Shown here one piece after another: positions 17,191 through 26,552 of a stretch of DNA of 64,000 bases. A program made the position numbers and the translations under genes. The notes below the pieces were generated by a model that had not been told where the DNA came from, searched no databases, and was given only the letters and a program-made list of their open reading frames with translations. Positions within the stretch are counted from its first letter, which is position 1. Each line of letters begins with the position of its first letter. This stretch comes from Engelhardtia mirabilis (GTDB taxonomy: Bacteria; Planctomycetota; UBA1135; GCA-002686595): NCBI RefSeq assembly GCF_007748095.1, contig NZ_CP036287.1, positions 2,356,001 through 2,420,000 on the forward strand. The letters are read 5' to 3'.

Positions 17191-18722
17191 ACCTCGGTCA
17201 CCTCGTGCGCGACTTCGGCGGGCGCGCCGTGGGACTCGACGGGCCTGGCCCCGACGTGACCGACGTGCGCCTCGACAGCCGCCAGGTCACCGCCGGCGAC
17301 CTGTTCGCGGCCCTGCCCGGTGCGGCCGCCGACGGGCTCAGCTTCGCGGGACAGGCCGTGGCCAACGGCGCCGTGGCGCTCCTCGCTCCCGAGGATGCGG
17401 GCGCGCACCTGGCCAGCGTCCCCGACCTGCGCGGCGTCCCGGTCTGGCTCCACGGCGAGGCCCGCCGCGCGGTGGGCGAGGCCGCCGCTCGCGTGCACGG
17501 CGACCCCTCGGCCAAGCTGGACGTGATCGCCGTCACGGGCACCAACGGCAAGACCACCGTGGCCTGGCTAGCCACGCAGTTGTTGCGGGCCGCCGGTCGC
17601 CGCCCGGCCTTCGTCGGCACGGTCGGACACGAGCTGAGCGCCGGGACCCTGGCGCCGACCCGCAACACCACCCCCGATGCCTGCGATCTGCAGCGGCTGT
17701 TGGCCGCGCACCTGGCGGCGGGGGGCGATTGCGTGGCCCTCGAGGCCAGCAGCCACGCCCTGGTCCAGGACCGCCTCGCCGGGTTGCACCTGGACGTGGC
17801 GATCTTCACCAACTTGACCCGCGACCACTTGGACTACCACGGCGACATGGCGAGCTACGCGGCCGCCAAGCGTCGCCTGTTCGAGTCCCTGCCCGAGGGC
17901 GGCACGGCGATCGTGCCGGCCACCGGGGAGTACGCGGAGTTCATGGCTCGCGCCGCCGCCGAGCGCGGCGCGCGGGTCATCACGTACGGCATGGGGTCCC
18001 GAGCGGACCTGCGTGCCACTCGACTTGTCGTGTCGCCCGAAGGTTCCACCTTCGCCATCGCTGGAATGGGGATTCCAACAAGCTCGGATCTGGTCACTGT
18101 CTCCGGGCGACACAACGTCGAGAACGCACTGGCGGCATTCGCCGCCGTGCTGGTTACGGGAGCGAGCCCTGACGCGCTGCGTTCAGGGCTGCGTTCCTGT
18201 GACCCCACGGCCTCTCACGACCGAATCTCTCTCTCTCTGCCCCCGGGGCGTCTCGAGCGCGTCTCGGCCCCGGGGCACCCCTTCCGCGTGTTGGTGGACT
18301 ACGCCCACACGCCGGACGCCCTGCGCGCGGTGCTGACGGCCCTGCGGGAGGAGCTGGATGCTGCGGGCGAAGGCCGGCTGATCTGCGTCTTCGGCTGCGG
18401 CGGGAACCGCGATCGCGGCAAGCGAGCGCCCATGGGGAGCGTGGTGGGGGAGCTGTCCGACGTGGCCGTGTTGACCAGCGACAACCCGCGCGGCGAGACG
18501 CCCGAGGCGATCATCGACGAGGTGCTCGAGGGCCTCGTCGGCGCCCAGACGGAGCTGTTGGTGGAGGTCGATCGCCGCGATGCGATCGAGCGCGCCATCG
18601 GCCTCGCCCGGCCGTGCGACGCGGTGCTGATCGCCGGCAAGGGGCACGAGGACTACCAGATCCTGCCCACGGGCCGGATCGAGTTCGACGACCGCGCCGT
18701 GGCACGGGAGGTGCTCGGATGA
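17184..18722 (+). CDS. murE: UDP-MurNAc-L-Ala-D-Glu:meso-diaminopimelate ligase
   Basis: 512 aa, a cytoplasmic Mur ligase adding the third residue of the peptide stem. ATP loop TGTNGKTT lies near 118-125. Then NTTPDACDLQRLL, LEASSHAL, NLTRDHLDYHG and FGCGGNRDRGKRAPMG follow. DNPR at about 433-436 is the motif of enzymes that select meso-diaminopimelate rather than lysine. GTG 17184 has GGAGG seven bases upstream; GTG 17187 is the alternative that would give a GTGA overlap. Next gene overlaps in ATGA. Confidence 0.95.
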   Translation: MVNLGHLVRDFGGRAVGLDGPGPDVTDVRLDSRQVTAGDLFAALPGAAADGLSFAGQAVANGAVALLAPEDAGAHLASVPDLRGVPVWLHGEARRAVGEAAARVHGDPSAKLDVIAVTGTNGKTTVAWLATQLLRAAGRRPAFVGTVGHELSAGTLAPTRNTTPDACDLQRLLAAHLAAGGDCVALEASSHALVQDRLAGLHLDVAIFTNLTRDHLDYHGDMASYAAAKRRLFESLPEGGTAIVPATGEYAEFMARAAAERGARVITYGMGSRADLRATRLVVSPEGSTFAIAGMGIPTSSDLVTVSGRHNVENALAAFAAVLVTGASPDALRSGLRSCDPTASHDRISLSLPPGRLERVSAPGHPFRVLVDYAHTPDALRAVLTALREELDAAGEGRLICVFGCGGNRDRGKRAPMGSVVGELSDVAVLTSDNPRGETPEAIIDEVLEGLVGAQTELLVEVDRRDAIERAIGLARPCDAVLIAGKGHEDYQILPTGRIEFDDRAVAREVLG

Positions 18723-20119
18723 TTCGACTGACTTTCAAGGAACTGCTCGCGGCCACCGGTGCACGGGAAGTTCGGCCGCACCACGGCGAACCCATGGTCG
18801 GTGTCAGCACGGACTCCCGTTCCGTGCGACCTGGCGAGCTCTTCGTGGCCCTCTCCGGCCCCAACTTCGACGGCACGCGCTTCGCGCCCGGGGCCGCCGC
18901 GGCCGGCGCGGCCGCGCTGCTGGTGCGCGAGGGCGGCATGCTCGACCTCGAGGCCCTGCCGCCGGGCATCGGCGTCGCGGTGCACGACGACCCCCTGCGG
19001 GCTCTCGGTGACCTGGCGGCCTGGCATCGTTCGAGACTGAAGGCACCCGTGATCGCGATCACGGGTTCCTGCGGCAAGACCTCCACCAAGAACATCCTGG
19101 CCCAACTGCTGCAGCAGGCGGGCGAGACCGTCGCCAGCCCCGGCTCGTTCAACAACGCCATCGGCGTGCCCCTGACCCTGTTCCTCGCCGACGAGGACAC
19201 GGACTTCGTGGTGGTCGAGGTGGGGACCAGTGGACCGGGCGAGATCGCGGCCCTGTGCCGCATCGCGCGACCGGACGTGGGCCTCGTGACGAACGTGGGG
19301 GCCTCGCACCTGCTCGGGCTCGGCTCTGTCGACGGTGTGGCCGAAGAGAAGTCGGCCCTGCCGGCCAGCCTCTCCGACACGGGCCTGCTGATCGTCAACG
19401 ACGACTGCCGCTACTCGAAGCTGATGCGCTCGCGCAACCGCGGACGCACGATCGGGTTCAGCGTCGACGGCGACGGCGCCTCGGACCTGGACGCCACCGA
19501 CGTGCTGTTCCACTCCGGAGGGACGAGCTTCCGACTGGACGGCGTCGAGGTGGCCTCGCCGCTCCTGGGGACGCACAACGTGCAGAACCTGCTGGCGGCT
19601 CTGGCCGTGTGCGACGGGCTGTCCGTCCCGCGCGCCAAGGTCCTGCCCGCGGTGCAGCGCCTGGCCGGCGCCCGTCGGCGCATGGAGCGCCACGAACTCG
19701 GTGAGCTGACCGTGTTCGACGATTCGTACAACTCGAACCCGTCCTCCGCCCTCGCCGCCGTGCGAGTGCTGGAGGGCCTGTTCGGCTATCGCCGCCGCGT
19801 GCTCGTGCTCGGGGACATGCTCGAGCTGGGGGAGCTCGCGGCTGAACTCCACCATCAGGTGGGAATGGAAGCGGCCCGCGCGGGCCTGGAAGTAGTCGTC
19901 GCCGTGGGGGAATTGGCGAAGGCTGCTGCAGCGGGCGCGCTCGAGGGAGGGATGCCACCGGAGGCGGTGCACCACCTCGAGCGCGCCGAGGATGCGGCGC
20001 GCGTCGTGCCGGACCTGGTCCGGCACGGCGACGCCGTCCTCGTCAAGGCCAGCCGCGCGCTGGCCCTCGAACGCGTCGTCGACGCGCTCATCGCTCGCCA
20101 CCGCCGCGAGGCCTGCTGA
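18719..20119 (+). CDS. murF: UDP-MurNAc-tripeptide:D-Ala-D-Ala ligase
   Basis: 466 aa, normal length. It joins D-Ala-D-Ala to the UDP-MurNAc tripeptide. It begins with the MurF-type N-domain (VSTDSRSVRPGELFVAL). ATP loop ITGSCGKTSTKN is near 112-123, NNAIGVPLTL follows, and the C-domain has FDDSYNSNPSSALAAV. ATG 18719 overlaps murE. The next gene starts one base after its stop. Confidence 0.95.
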   Translation: MIRLTFKELLAATGAREVRPHHGEPMVGVSTDSRSVRPGELFVALSGPNFDGTRFAPGAAAAGAAALLVREGGMLDLEALPPGIGVAVHDDPLRALGDLAAWHRSRLKAPVIAITGSCGKTSTKNILAQLLQQAGETVASPGSFNNAIGVPLTLFLADEDTDFVVVEVGTSGPGEIAALCRIARPDVGLVTNVGASHLLGLGSVDGVAEEKSALPASLSDTGLLIVNDDCRYSKLMRSRNRGRTIGFSVDGDGASDLDATDVLFHSGGTSFRLDGVEVASPLLGTHNVQNLLAALAVCDGLSVPRAKVLPAVQRLAGARRRMERHELGELTVFDDSYNSNPSSALAAVRVLEGLFGYRRRVLVLGDMLELGELAAELHHQVGMEAARAGLEVVVAVGELAKAAAAGALEGGMPPEAVHHLERAEDAARVVPDLVRHGDAVLVKASRALALERVVDALIARHRREAC

Positions 20120-20120
20120 A

Positions 20121-21269
20121 ATGCTCGCGGAACTGCTCGGTCGCCTGTTCGGCTACTCGCTGTTCGACTACCTGTCGTTCCGCACGGCCATGGCGGCCAT
20201 GACGGCGTTCGCCCTGGCGCTGATCACCGGGGGTCCGACGATCGCCTGGCTGCGCGCGCGCAGCGTGCGCGACAACGTCGACACGAGTGGTTCCGCGGAC
20301 CTGGCCGAGAAGGCTCGGCAGGGCGGCAAGAACGACACCACCACGATGGGCGGGGCCTTCCTGATCGTCTCGCTCCTGGCGGCGGTGCTGCTGTGGGCGG
20401 ACGTGACCTCGATGCCGGTCGTGCTGGCGGTGGTGCTGACCGCCGGCCTGGGCGCCGTGGGCTTCGTGGACGACTACCGCAAGCTGACCGAGCCCGAGAG
20501 CCGCGGCCTGACGCGTCGGGCCAAGCTGGTGGGCATGAGCGTGGTCACCCTGGCGGTGCTGGTGGCCCTGGTCCAGTTCGCCCTGCTGCGCGAGAGCGAG
20601 ACCCTGCTTGCGCTCTATCCGCCCCTGTTCAAGGACGCGCGCATCGACTTCCTGGCCTGGGGTCCCTTGGGCTTGGTGGTCTTCGTCGGCTTCCAGTGGC
20701 TGGTGGTGGTGGGCACCGCCAACGCCGCCAACATCGTCGACGGTCTCGACGGCCTGGCAGCCGGCTGCATGGCCATCTCGGGCCTCGCGCTGACCCTGTT
20801 CTGCTACGTCACCGGTCGCGCCGACTGGACCGCCTACCTGAGCCTGCCCCACGTGCCCGCCGCCGGCGACATGGCCGTGGTCGGTGGGGCCCTGTGCGGC
20901 GCGTGCCTCGGTTTCCTGTGGTTCAACGCCTACCCGGCCAAGGTCTTCATGGGCGACTCCGGCTCGCTGCCCCTGGGCGGCCTGTTGGCCTGGATGGCCG
21001 TGGTCTCGAAGCAGGAGCTGGTGCTGCCCCTGATCGCGATCGTGCTGGTGGTCGACCTGGGCTCGTCTTGGTTGCAGACCTTCTGGTACCGCCGCTCGGG
21101 CGGCCGCCGCATCTTCACCTGCGCGCCCGTCCACCACGGCCTTCAGCTCTACGGCGGCGTCTTCAAGCGGCGCGCCGAGGGCATCCACGAAGTCACCGTC
21201 GTGATCCGCTTCTGGATCCTGGCGATCGTCGGCGCTCTCGCGAGCCTGGCCCTCTTGAAGGTGCGCTGA
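20121..21269 (+). CDS. mraY: Phospho-MurNAc-pentapeptide transferase
   Basis: 382 aa, about ten membrane helices. It makes lipid I from UDP-MurNAc-pentapeptide and undecaprenyl phosphate. Family motifs: TTTMGG near 73, DDYRKL near 117, NAANIVDGLDGLAAG near 200, and FNAYPAKVFMGDSGSLPLGG near 270. The usual late motif HHH-(Y/F)-E reads VHHGLQLYG near 336, so the third histidine and the glutamate are changed. The next gene starts on the base after its stop, leaving no room for murD, which usually stands here. Confidence 0.95.
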   Translation: MLAELLGRLFGYSLFDYLSFRTAMAAMTAFALALITGGPTIAWLRARSVRDNVDTSGSADLAEKARQGGKNDTTTMGGAFLIVSLLAAVLLWADVTSMPVVLAVVLTAGLGAVGFVDDYRKLTEPESRGLTRRAKLVGMSVVTLAVLVALVQFALLRESETLLALYPPLFKDARIDFLAWGPLGLVVFVGFQWLVVVGTANAANIVDGLDGLAAGCMAISGLALTLFCYVTGRADWTAYLSLPHVPAAGDMAVVGGALCGACLGFLWFNAYPAKVFMGDSGSLPLGGLLAWMAVVSKQELVLPLIAIVLVVDLGSSWLQTFWYRRSGGRRIFTCAPVHHGLQLYGGVFKRRAEGIHEVTVVIRFWILAIVGALASLALLKVR

Positions 21270-22457
21270 ATGGTCCGCGTGCCCCTCCCCAGGTCGCGCC
21301 GCGACCCCGCCGCCGACAGCGGTCTGAAGCAGCTTCGCATCGGCGACGTGCTCCAGAGCGTCGTGCGGCATGTTGAGGACGCCGACCCCTCGCGGCCGGC
21401 CCGGCGCCTGTTCGCGGTGACCCTGGCGCTGCTGGGCTTCGGCCTGGTACTCCAGGCCAGCCACGCCGCGACGACCCTGGGCCCGGGTCAGTTCCGCGTG
21501 GACCTGCTCTGGGAGGTCGCCTTCCGCTCCGTGGCACTGGGTGTGCTGCTGGTCGCCGCCATGGTCGGTCCCGCGCGCCTGCGCCCGCTCTTGCCCCTGG
21601 TGATCTGTGGCGCCATCGCGCTGCTCGTCTGCGTCTGGGTGCCCGGCCTCGAGGCCCCCTACAACGGCGCCCACCGCTGGGTGCACCTGGGTTTCAGCCT
21701 GCAACCGTCGGAGCTGGCGCGCGTGGCGCTGATCCTGTGGATCGCCGATCGCACGGCCAAGATGGGGGACAAGGGGCGCACCTACGGTCGCCCTGTCTTC
21801 AAGACCCTGGCCCTGGTGACCCTCTTCGCGGGCCTGATCGGCCGTCAACCCGACCTGGGCGGGGCGCTGGTCCTTCTGATCTGCGCCTTCGCGACCATGT
21901 GGGAGGGCGGCGTGGACATCAAGCGCGCCGGTGCGCCCTTCCTGCTGCTGGTCGCCACGGTCTTCGGCTTCGTCGCCGCCGTGCGCCCCTACGTCCGCAG
22001 CCGCCTGGGCATGTGGTTCGGGGACGTCCAGAACGACCAGGTCGCCGCCAGCATCGAGGCCCTCTCGAACGCCGGGCCGGTGGGCACGGGTCTCGGCCTG
22101 GGCGTGCTTCGCAACCAGGGCTTCCACTACAACGACTCGGACTTCGTCTTCGCTCTGGTGGCGGAGGAGTTCGGTTGGTTCGGCATGGCCCTCGTGCTGC
22201 TGTTGCTGTTGGCCTTCCTGGCCTTCGCGCTGCAGCTCGTGGCCTCGATCCGCGATCGGTTCTGCGCGACCGCCGCATTCGGGCTGTGTATCTCGGTCCT
22301 GTTCCAGGCCCTTGTACACGTCCAGGTCGTCGCCGGAGTCGCGCCCCCCAAGGGAATGACGTTGCCGTTCTTGAGTGACGGCGGCACATCGTTGATCGTG
22401 TCCTCACTAGCGGTCGGTCTCGCCATAGGCGCCGGTCGCAGACACCGCACGGAGTGA
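21270..22457 (+). CDS. ftsW: SEDS glycosyltransferase FtsW/RodA
   Basis: 395 aa, multi-helix membrane protein. SEDS proteins polymerise glycan strands together with a class B PBP. Visible signatures are NGAHRWVHLGFSLQPSELAR near 130-150, QPDLGGALVL near 193, NDSDFVFALVAEEFGW near 290, and GMTLPFLSDGGTSLIVSS near 365. Its location beside mraY and in the same operon as ftsI favours FtsW over RodA, though the motifs alone do not separate them. It starts directly after mraY. Confidence 0.92.
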   Translation: MVRVPLPRSRRDPAADSGLKQLRIGDVLQSVVRHVEDADPSRPARRLFAVTLALLGFGLVLQASHAATTLGPGQFRVDLLWEVAFRSVALGVLLVAAMVGPARLRPLLPLVICGAIALLVCVWVPGLEAPYNGAHRWVHLGFSLQPSELARVALILWIADRTAKMGDKGRTYGRPVFKTLALVTLFAGLIGRQPDLGGALVLLICAFATMWEGGVDIKRAGAPFLLLVATVFGFVAAVRPYVRSRLGMWFGDVQNDQVAASIEALSNAGPVGTGLGLGVLRNQGFHYNDSDFVFALVAEEFGWFGMALVLLLLLAFLAFALQLVASIRDRFCATAAFGLCISVLFQALVHVQVVAGVAPPKGMTLPFLSDGGTSLIVSSLAVGLAIGAGRRHRTE

Positions 22458-22463
22458 AATCAG

Positions 22464-23609
22464 ATGCAGGAGATCGAACGCTACGGACTGATCACGCTGC
22501 TCTTCCTCGTCGTCTCGGCGGTGGCCGTCTCCCTGTGGGACGGCTCCGACTCGAACGCGACGAGCGAGGGCGGGCCCCTGCCCCTCGTGGCTGACGTCGA
22601 CCAGGCCCAGGTGGGCCGGGACTCGGCGGCGCGCGAGAACCGGCGTCGGGAGAGCGAGCGCCTCACCAGTGGGGCGCCGGTCGCTGAGCCCACGGGCCCC
22701 GCCGGCAACGCGAGTGCCCAGACCCGCGGAACGGCCGCAACGGCCGCAACGGGCGCGGGAGAGGAGCGGGGCCAGCGCGGACCTGGCGCGGCCGATTCCG
22801 AGGCCAACCGCCTGGCCAACGCCAGATCCGCGGGTGCGGTGCCCCAGGACGGGAGCAGGGGCGAGGCGCCGAGCCCGACTTGGTCGCCGGACGGCCGTCG
22901 CTTGACCCCGGCCGATGCCGACAAGGACCCGGCCCCGACCGCGTCGGAGCGCGAGGCACTCCTGGCCGCCCGAGCTGCCGCCGAATCGAACCGGACCGGC
23001 GACCGACGGGAAGGTCCCGTGTCTCCGGTGGGCGATGGCACTGTCGAGCGCCCGGGCGCCCGGAAGACCGCGGGAGCCCATGGCCTCGGGGGTGCCGCCA
23101 ACGCGCCGCTGCAGGTCAAGCTGCCCGAGGGGGAGACCCTCTCCCACCTGGCCCAGCGCTACCTGGGCAAGGCTTCGCGCTGGCAGGAGATCGCTGCGGC
23201 CAACCCGACCCTGAACCCTGACAACGTGTTGGCGGGCACCCTGGTCACGATCCCGCGCACGGACGATTCCGTCCCCGCGGCAGCCCCGTCTTCATCCGGC
23301 AGGGACGCCGATTCCAAGTCGGCCGAGCCGAGTGCGTCCCTCGCCGAATCGGCGCGGGCCAAGACGGCAGCCGCCGACAAGGCCCAAGGCGCGGGCATGC
23401 CGTCCGGGACCCGCGCCTATGTGGTGGCCCGTGGCGACAGCGCCTGGAAGATCGCGGAGCGCGAGTTGGGCAGCGGCGCTCGCTACGTCGAGTTGGCCGC
23501 CCTCAACCCGAGCCTGAACCTCGATCGCCTGACCGAGGGCGCGACGCTCTACCTGCCGCTGGGGGCCGTGGCCTCGAATGGTCCCGGACGACGGAGCGGC
23601 GTCCGATGA
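22464..23609 (+). CDS. Membrane-anchored protein with two LysM domains
   Basis: 381 aa. A single N-terminal helix (YGLITLLFLVVSAVAVSLW) is followed by about 180 residues of Ala-, Gly-, Arg- and Glu-rich low-complexity linker. Two LysM modules follow, at about 216-265 (LPEGETLSHLAQRYLGKASR) and 318-365 (VARGDSAWKIAERELGSGAR). LysM binds N-acetylglucosamine in peptidoglycan, so this is probably a periplasmic wall-binding divisome partner. It occupies part of the place between ftsW and murG where no such gene stands in the common dcw order. No catalytic domain was seen. Its stop overlaps the next start (ATGA). Confidence 0.82.
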   Translation: MQEIERYGLITLLFLVVSAVAVSLWDGSDSNATSEGGPLPLVADVDQAQVGRDSAARENRRRESERLTSGAPVAEPTGPAGNASAQTRGTAATAATGAGEERGQRGPGAADSEANRLANARSAGAVPQDGSRGEAPSPTWSPDGRRLTPADADKDPAPTASEREALLAARAAAESNRTGDRREGPVSPVGDGTVERPGARKTAGAHGLGGAANAPLQVKLPEGETLSHLAQRYLGKASRWQEIAAANPTLNPDNVLAGTLVTIPRTDDSVPAAAPSSSGRDADSKSAEPSASLAESARAKTAAADKAQGAGMPSGTRAYVVARGDSAWKIAERELGSGARYVELAALNPSLNLDRLTEGATLYLPLGAVASNGPGRRSGVR

Positions 23610-23893
23610 GCCGAGGGCTCCTGACCGTCCTGCTGCTCGGTAGTGCGGCTGTGGTCGGCGCTCACCTGGGATCCTCGATCGACTCGGCCGCCGGCGCCGT
23701 GGCGCGGGCGATCGAAGTCGGTCGCGGTTCCACCGCCCTGATCGACGCGGCCCAGGCCCTGGGGCTCGGCGACGATCCCTCGGCGGCCGATGCGTCGGGG
23801 ATCGAGGGCGTCGGAGCCGTCCTGATCGCTACCGAGGGCGAGAACGAGACGATCCTCGTCGCCAGCGCAGTAGAGCTCGACGGCCAGGGGTGA
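23606..23893 (+). CDS. Small exported protein of unknown function
   Basis: 95 aa, ATG 23606 overlapping the LysM gene stop. The first 20 residues (SRGLLTVLLLGSAAVVGAHL) form a signal peptide or anchor, and the rest is Ala-, Gly- and acid-rich. No family recognised. Codon use is like its neighbours and the overlap arrangement supports translation. It may assist the LysM protein, but nothing in the sequence proves it. Confidence 0.55.
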   Translation: MSRGLLTVLLLGSAAVVGAHLGSSIDSAAGAVARAIEVGRGSTALIDAAQALGLGDDPSAADASGIEGVGAVLIATEGENETILVASAVELDGQG

Positions 23894-23952
23894 GTATCGT
23901 CGTGGCTTCGCAGCGCGCAGGCCACACCGAGACGCCCCCCCTCCGTCCTTGA
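23890..23952 (+). CDS. Possible 20-codon linking ORF
   Basis: GTG 23890 overlaps the stop of the preceding small gene (GTGA) and its TGA at 23950-23952 overlaps the TTG start of the murG-murC gene (TTGA). It therefore exactly bridges a 55-base gap with the overlap style used throughout the operon. It may serve translational coupling rather than encode a functional peptide. Confidence 0.3.
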   Translation: MSIVVASQRAGHTETPPLRP

Positions 23953-26552
23953 CCGCCTCCATCCAACCTTCGATCCCGACCCCCCTGCGGCTGGCCCTGG
24001 CCGGCGGCGGGACGGGCGGGCACCTGGCTCCGGGTCTGCACCTGCTCGACTGGCTGGTCGAGGCACGCGGCCTGGACGACGTCCTCTGGCTGGCCGGGGA
24101 CCGTCGCGTCGACCGACGCATGCTGGCCGACCTGGCGGCGCGCCTGGACGGGGTGCCGGCGCGGGTTCGGTCCCTGGGGATCGAGGGCGGCCGCGACGCG
24201 GCCCCTTCCCACGGGACCCAATTGGTGCGGATGCCCGTCGCGTTCGCGCGCGCCCGTCGAGCGCTGGTGGAGCACCGCAGCGAGCTGCTCCTGGGCCTGG
24301 GCGGCTACGTCAGCCTGCCCGCGGTCCTGGCAGCACGCAGCCTGGGGATCCCGGTCGTGTTGCTCGAAGTCAACGCGGTGATGGGCGGAGCCACCCGACT
24401 CCTCTCGCCCCTGGCGGCGCGGATCCTGCACTCGGTCCAAGCGAGCATGCCCACCGGCGCTCCGAAGGACAGCCGTCACCGCGTCAGCGGCCCGCCCCTG
24501 GCGCCGGTCTACACCCAGGACGATGGGGCGGCTCAGGCGGAGGCGTCGGCCTTCGTTGCCGCGCTCGGACTCGATCCTGCGCGGCCCCTGCTGCTCGTGC
24601 TCGGGGGCAGCCAGGGGGCGGGTCCATTGAACGGCTTCGTGCGCGAGCACCTGGATCTGTTGTTGGAGGGCGGCGTGCAAGTCCTGCACCAGGTTGGACC
24701 CGGTCGTCGCGACGAGGGGGCGGCGGACCGGCCGGGCTACCGCGCCGTGGAGTTCGTCGATCCGACCCATCGGGCCCTGCGCGCGTCGACCGCGGTCCTG
24801 GCCCGCGCCGGCGCTTCGAGCCTGGCGGAGATTGCCGCGCTGGGCGTGCCCGCGGTGCTCGTGCCCTACCCCCAGGCCAGTGGCAATCACCAGCAGCTCA
24901 ACGCCGCGCAGCTCGGCGCTGGCGTCGTCGTGCTGCCCCAGGCCCAGCTCGACGCGGAGCGCGCCTCGGCCCTGGCGCGCCTGATTGGCGAGGAGGGCGC
25001 AGAACGCAGGACCAGCATGGCCGCCGAACTTCGTCGCCGCGTGCCTGGTGACGGTTCCGCGCGACTTGTCGTCAAGCTCGAAGAGCTGCTCGGACGCACG
25101 ATCGTCGAGCGCGCGCCCCGCGAGGTCGCGGTCCCCGCGGGGGGCGAGCCCCTGCACCCGGCCCTGCCGCGGCGCATCCACCTGCTCGGCGTCGGTGGCG
25201 CGGGCGTGTCGGGCATGGCCCGCCTGCTGGTTGCCCGCGGCCACCGGGTCAGCGGGCACGATCGCAGCCCGTCGCCCGCGCTCGAGCGGCTCGCCGCCCT
25301 CGGAATCGAGGTGCGCCACGGCGACTCGTCCGCCGACGGCCTGCCGCCTGAGGCCGAGCTTGTGGTGCGCTCCGCGGCCGTGCCGGAGGACGATCCCCAG
25401 GTCGAAGCGGCGCGGGAGCGGGGCATCCCGGTGCTGAAGTACGCGGCCGCCCTGGGGCGGCTGGCCCCGGCCGGCCGGACCCTGGCGATCACGGGCACCC
25501 ACGGCAAGACCACCACCTCCTGGTTGACCCTGCACGCCCTGCGCGCGGCGGTTCATGAACCCACTCCCGGTGGGCTGATCGGCGGGGTGTGCCTCGACCT
25601 CGCCACCAACGCGATCCCGCCCGGACCCGACGGTTGGTTCGTGGTAGAGGCCTGCGAGTTCGACCACAGCTTCCTCGAGCTGCGTCCCACCGCCGCCGCG
25701 ATCACCAACGTCGAAGCCGATCACCTGGACTGCTACGGCGACCTGCAGGGGGTGATCGACGGCTTCAGCGCCTTCGCGGCGCGGGTCGACCCTGGCGGAC
25801 TGTTGGTCGTGGGGGCCAATGTGCCCGAGCGGGTCGAGCGGGCGGCGCGCTGCGCGGTCTGGCGCCTGGGGCGTGAGTTGATCGTGACGCCGCGCGGCCA
25901 GCGGGACGGCCACCACGCCTTCGCCCTCGCCGGGCCGGGCTTCGAGCTGGACCTGGTGGTGCCCGGGGTGCCCGGCCGCTTCAACGTGGAGAATGCGGCC
26001 CTGGCACTGGCCCTGGCCGTTCACGCAGCCGGCCCCGGCCGGGCCGCAGCGGCCGCCGAGGGCCTGGCGCGCTTTCGCGGTGCCGGTCGCCGCTTCGAGC
26101 GCTGGCTCGACGAGGAGGGCCTGGCCGTCGTCCACGACTACGCGCACCATCCGACGGAGGTCCGCGCGACCTTCGAAGCGGCGCGCGAGGTGTTTCCCGA
26201 TCGACGCCTGGTGGTGCTCTTCCAGCCGCACCAATACAGCCGCACGGCGCACTTCCTCGAGGAGTTCGCGGCCGCATTGGCCCTCGCCGACGAGGTGCTC
26301 GTGTCCGACGTCTACGGCGCGCGTCGGCCCGCTCCCGGTGAGCCCTCCGCCGAAGCGCCGGATCTGGTCGCGCGAATCCAAGTGGCGGGCACCGCGGCCC
26401 TGGCGGCGGGTAACCTCTGCGCTGCCACCGAAGCCCTGGCCCAACGCTTGACGCCGCCCTGCGTCGCGATGGTCATCGGCGCGGGCGACGTGGAGTCCAT
26501 AGCCCATGATCTCCTTGGAAGACTGGCCCTGCGCGGCGGTTCGCAACGCTGA
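23949..26552 (+). CDS. MurG-MurC fusion: lipid II synthase and UDP-MurNAc:L-alanine ligase
   Basis: 867 aa in one uninterrupted frame. The N-terminal part, about 1-390, is MurG, the GlcNAc transferase making lipid II: GGGTGGHLAPGLHLL near 18, GGYVSLPAVLAA, LVLGGSQGAGPLN, and RAGASSLAEIAALGVPAVLV. The C-terminal part from about 408 is MurC: IHLLGVGGAGVSGMARLL, ITGTHGKTTTSWL, VEACEFDHSFL, VEADHLDCYGD, DYAHHPTEVRATF and FQPHQYSRT. Both sets of motifs look complete, so both activities are expected although they act at different steps, one cytoplasmic and one at the membrane. The TTG start lacks a good ribosome site and may depend on coupling. It overlaps murB by 47 bases. Confidence 0.93.
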   Translation: MTASIQPSIPTPLRLALAGGGTGGHLAPGLHLLDWLVEARGLDDVLWLAGDRRVDRRMLADLAARLDGVPARVRSLGIEGGRDAAPSHGTQLVRMPVAFARARRALVEHRSELLLGLGGYVSLPAVLAARSLGIPVVLLEVNAVMGGATRLLSPLAARILHSVQASMPTGAPKDSRHRVSGPPLAPVYTQDDGAAQAEASAFVAALGLDPARPLLLVLGGSQGAGPLNGFVREHLDLLLEGGVQVLHQVGPGRRDEGAADRPGYRAVEFVDPTHRALRASTAVLARAGASSLAEIAALGVPAVLVPYPQASGNHQQLNAAQLGAGVVVLPQAQLDAERASALARLIGEEGAERRTSMAAELRRRVPGDGSARLVVKLEELLGRTIVERAPREVAVPAGGEPLHPALPRRIHLLGVGGAGVSGMARLLVARGHRVSGHDRSPSPALERLAALGIEVRHGDSSADGLPPEAELVVRSAAVPEDDPQVEAARERGIPVLKYAAALGRLAPAGRTLAITGTHGKTTTSWLTLHALRAAVHEPTPGGLIGGVCLDLATNAIPPGPDGWFVVEACEFDHSFLELRPTAAAITNVEADHLDCYGDLQGVIDGFSAFAARVDPGGLLVVGANVPERVERAARCAVWRLGRELIVTPRGQRDGHHAFALAGPGFELDLVVPGVPGRFNVENAALALALAVHAAGPGRAAAAAEGLARFRGAGRRFERWLDEEGLAVVHDYAHHPTEVRATFEAAREVFPDRRLVVLFQPHQYSRTAHFLEEFAAALALADEVLVSDVYGARRPAPGEPSAEAPDLVARIQVAGTAALAAGNLCAATEALAQRLTPPCVAMVIGAGDVESIAHDLLGRLALRGGSQR

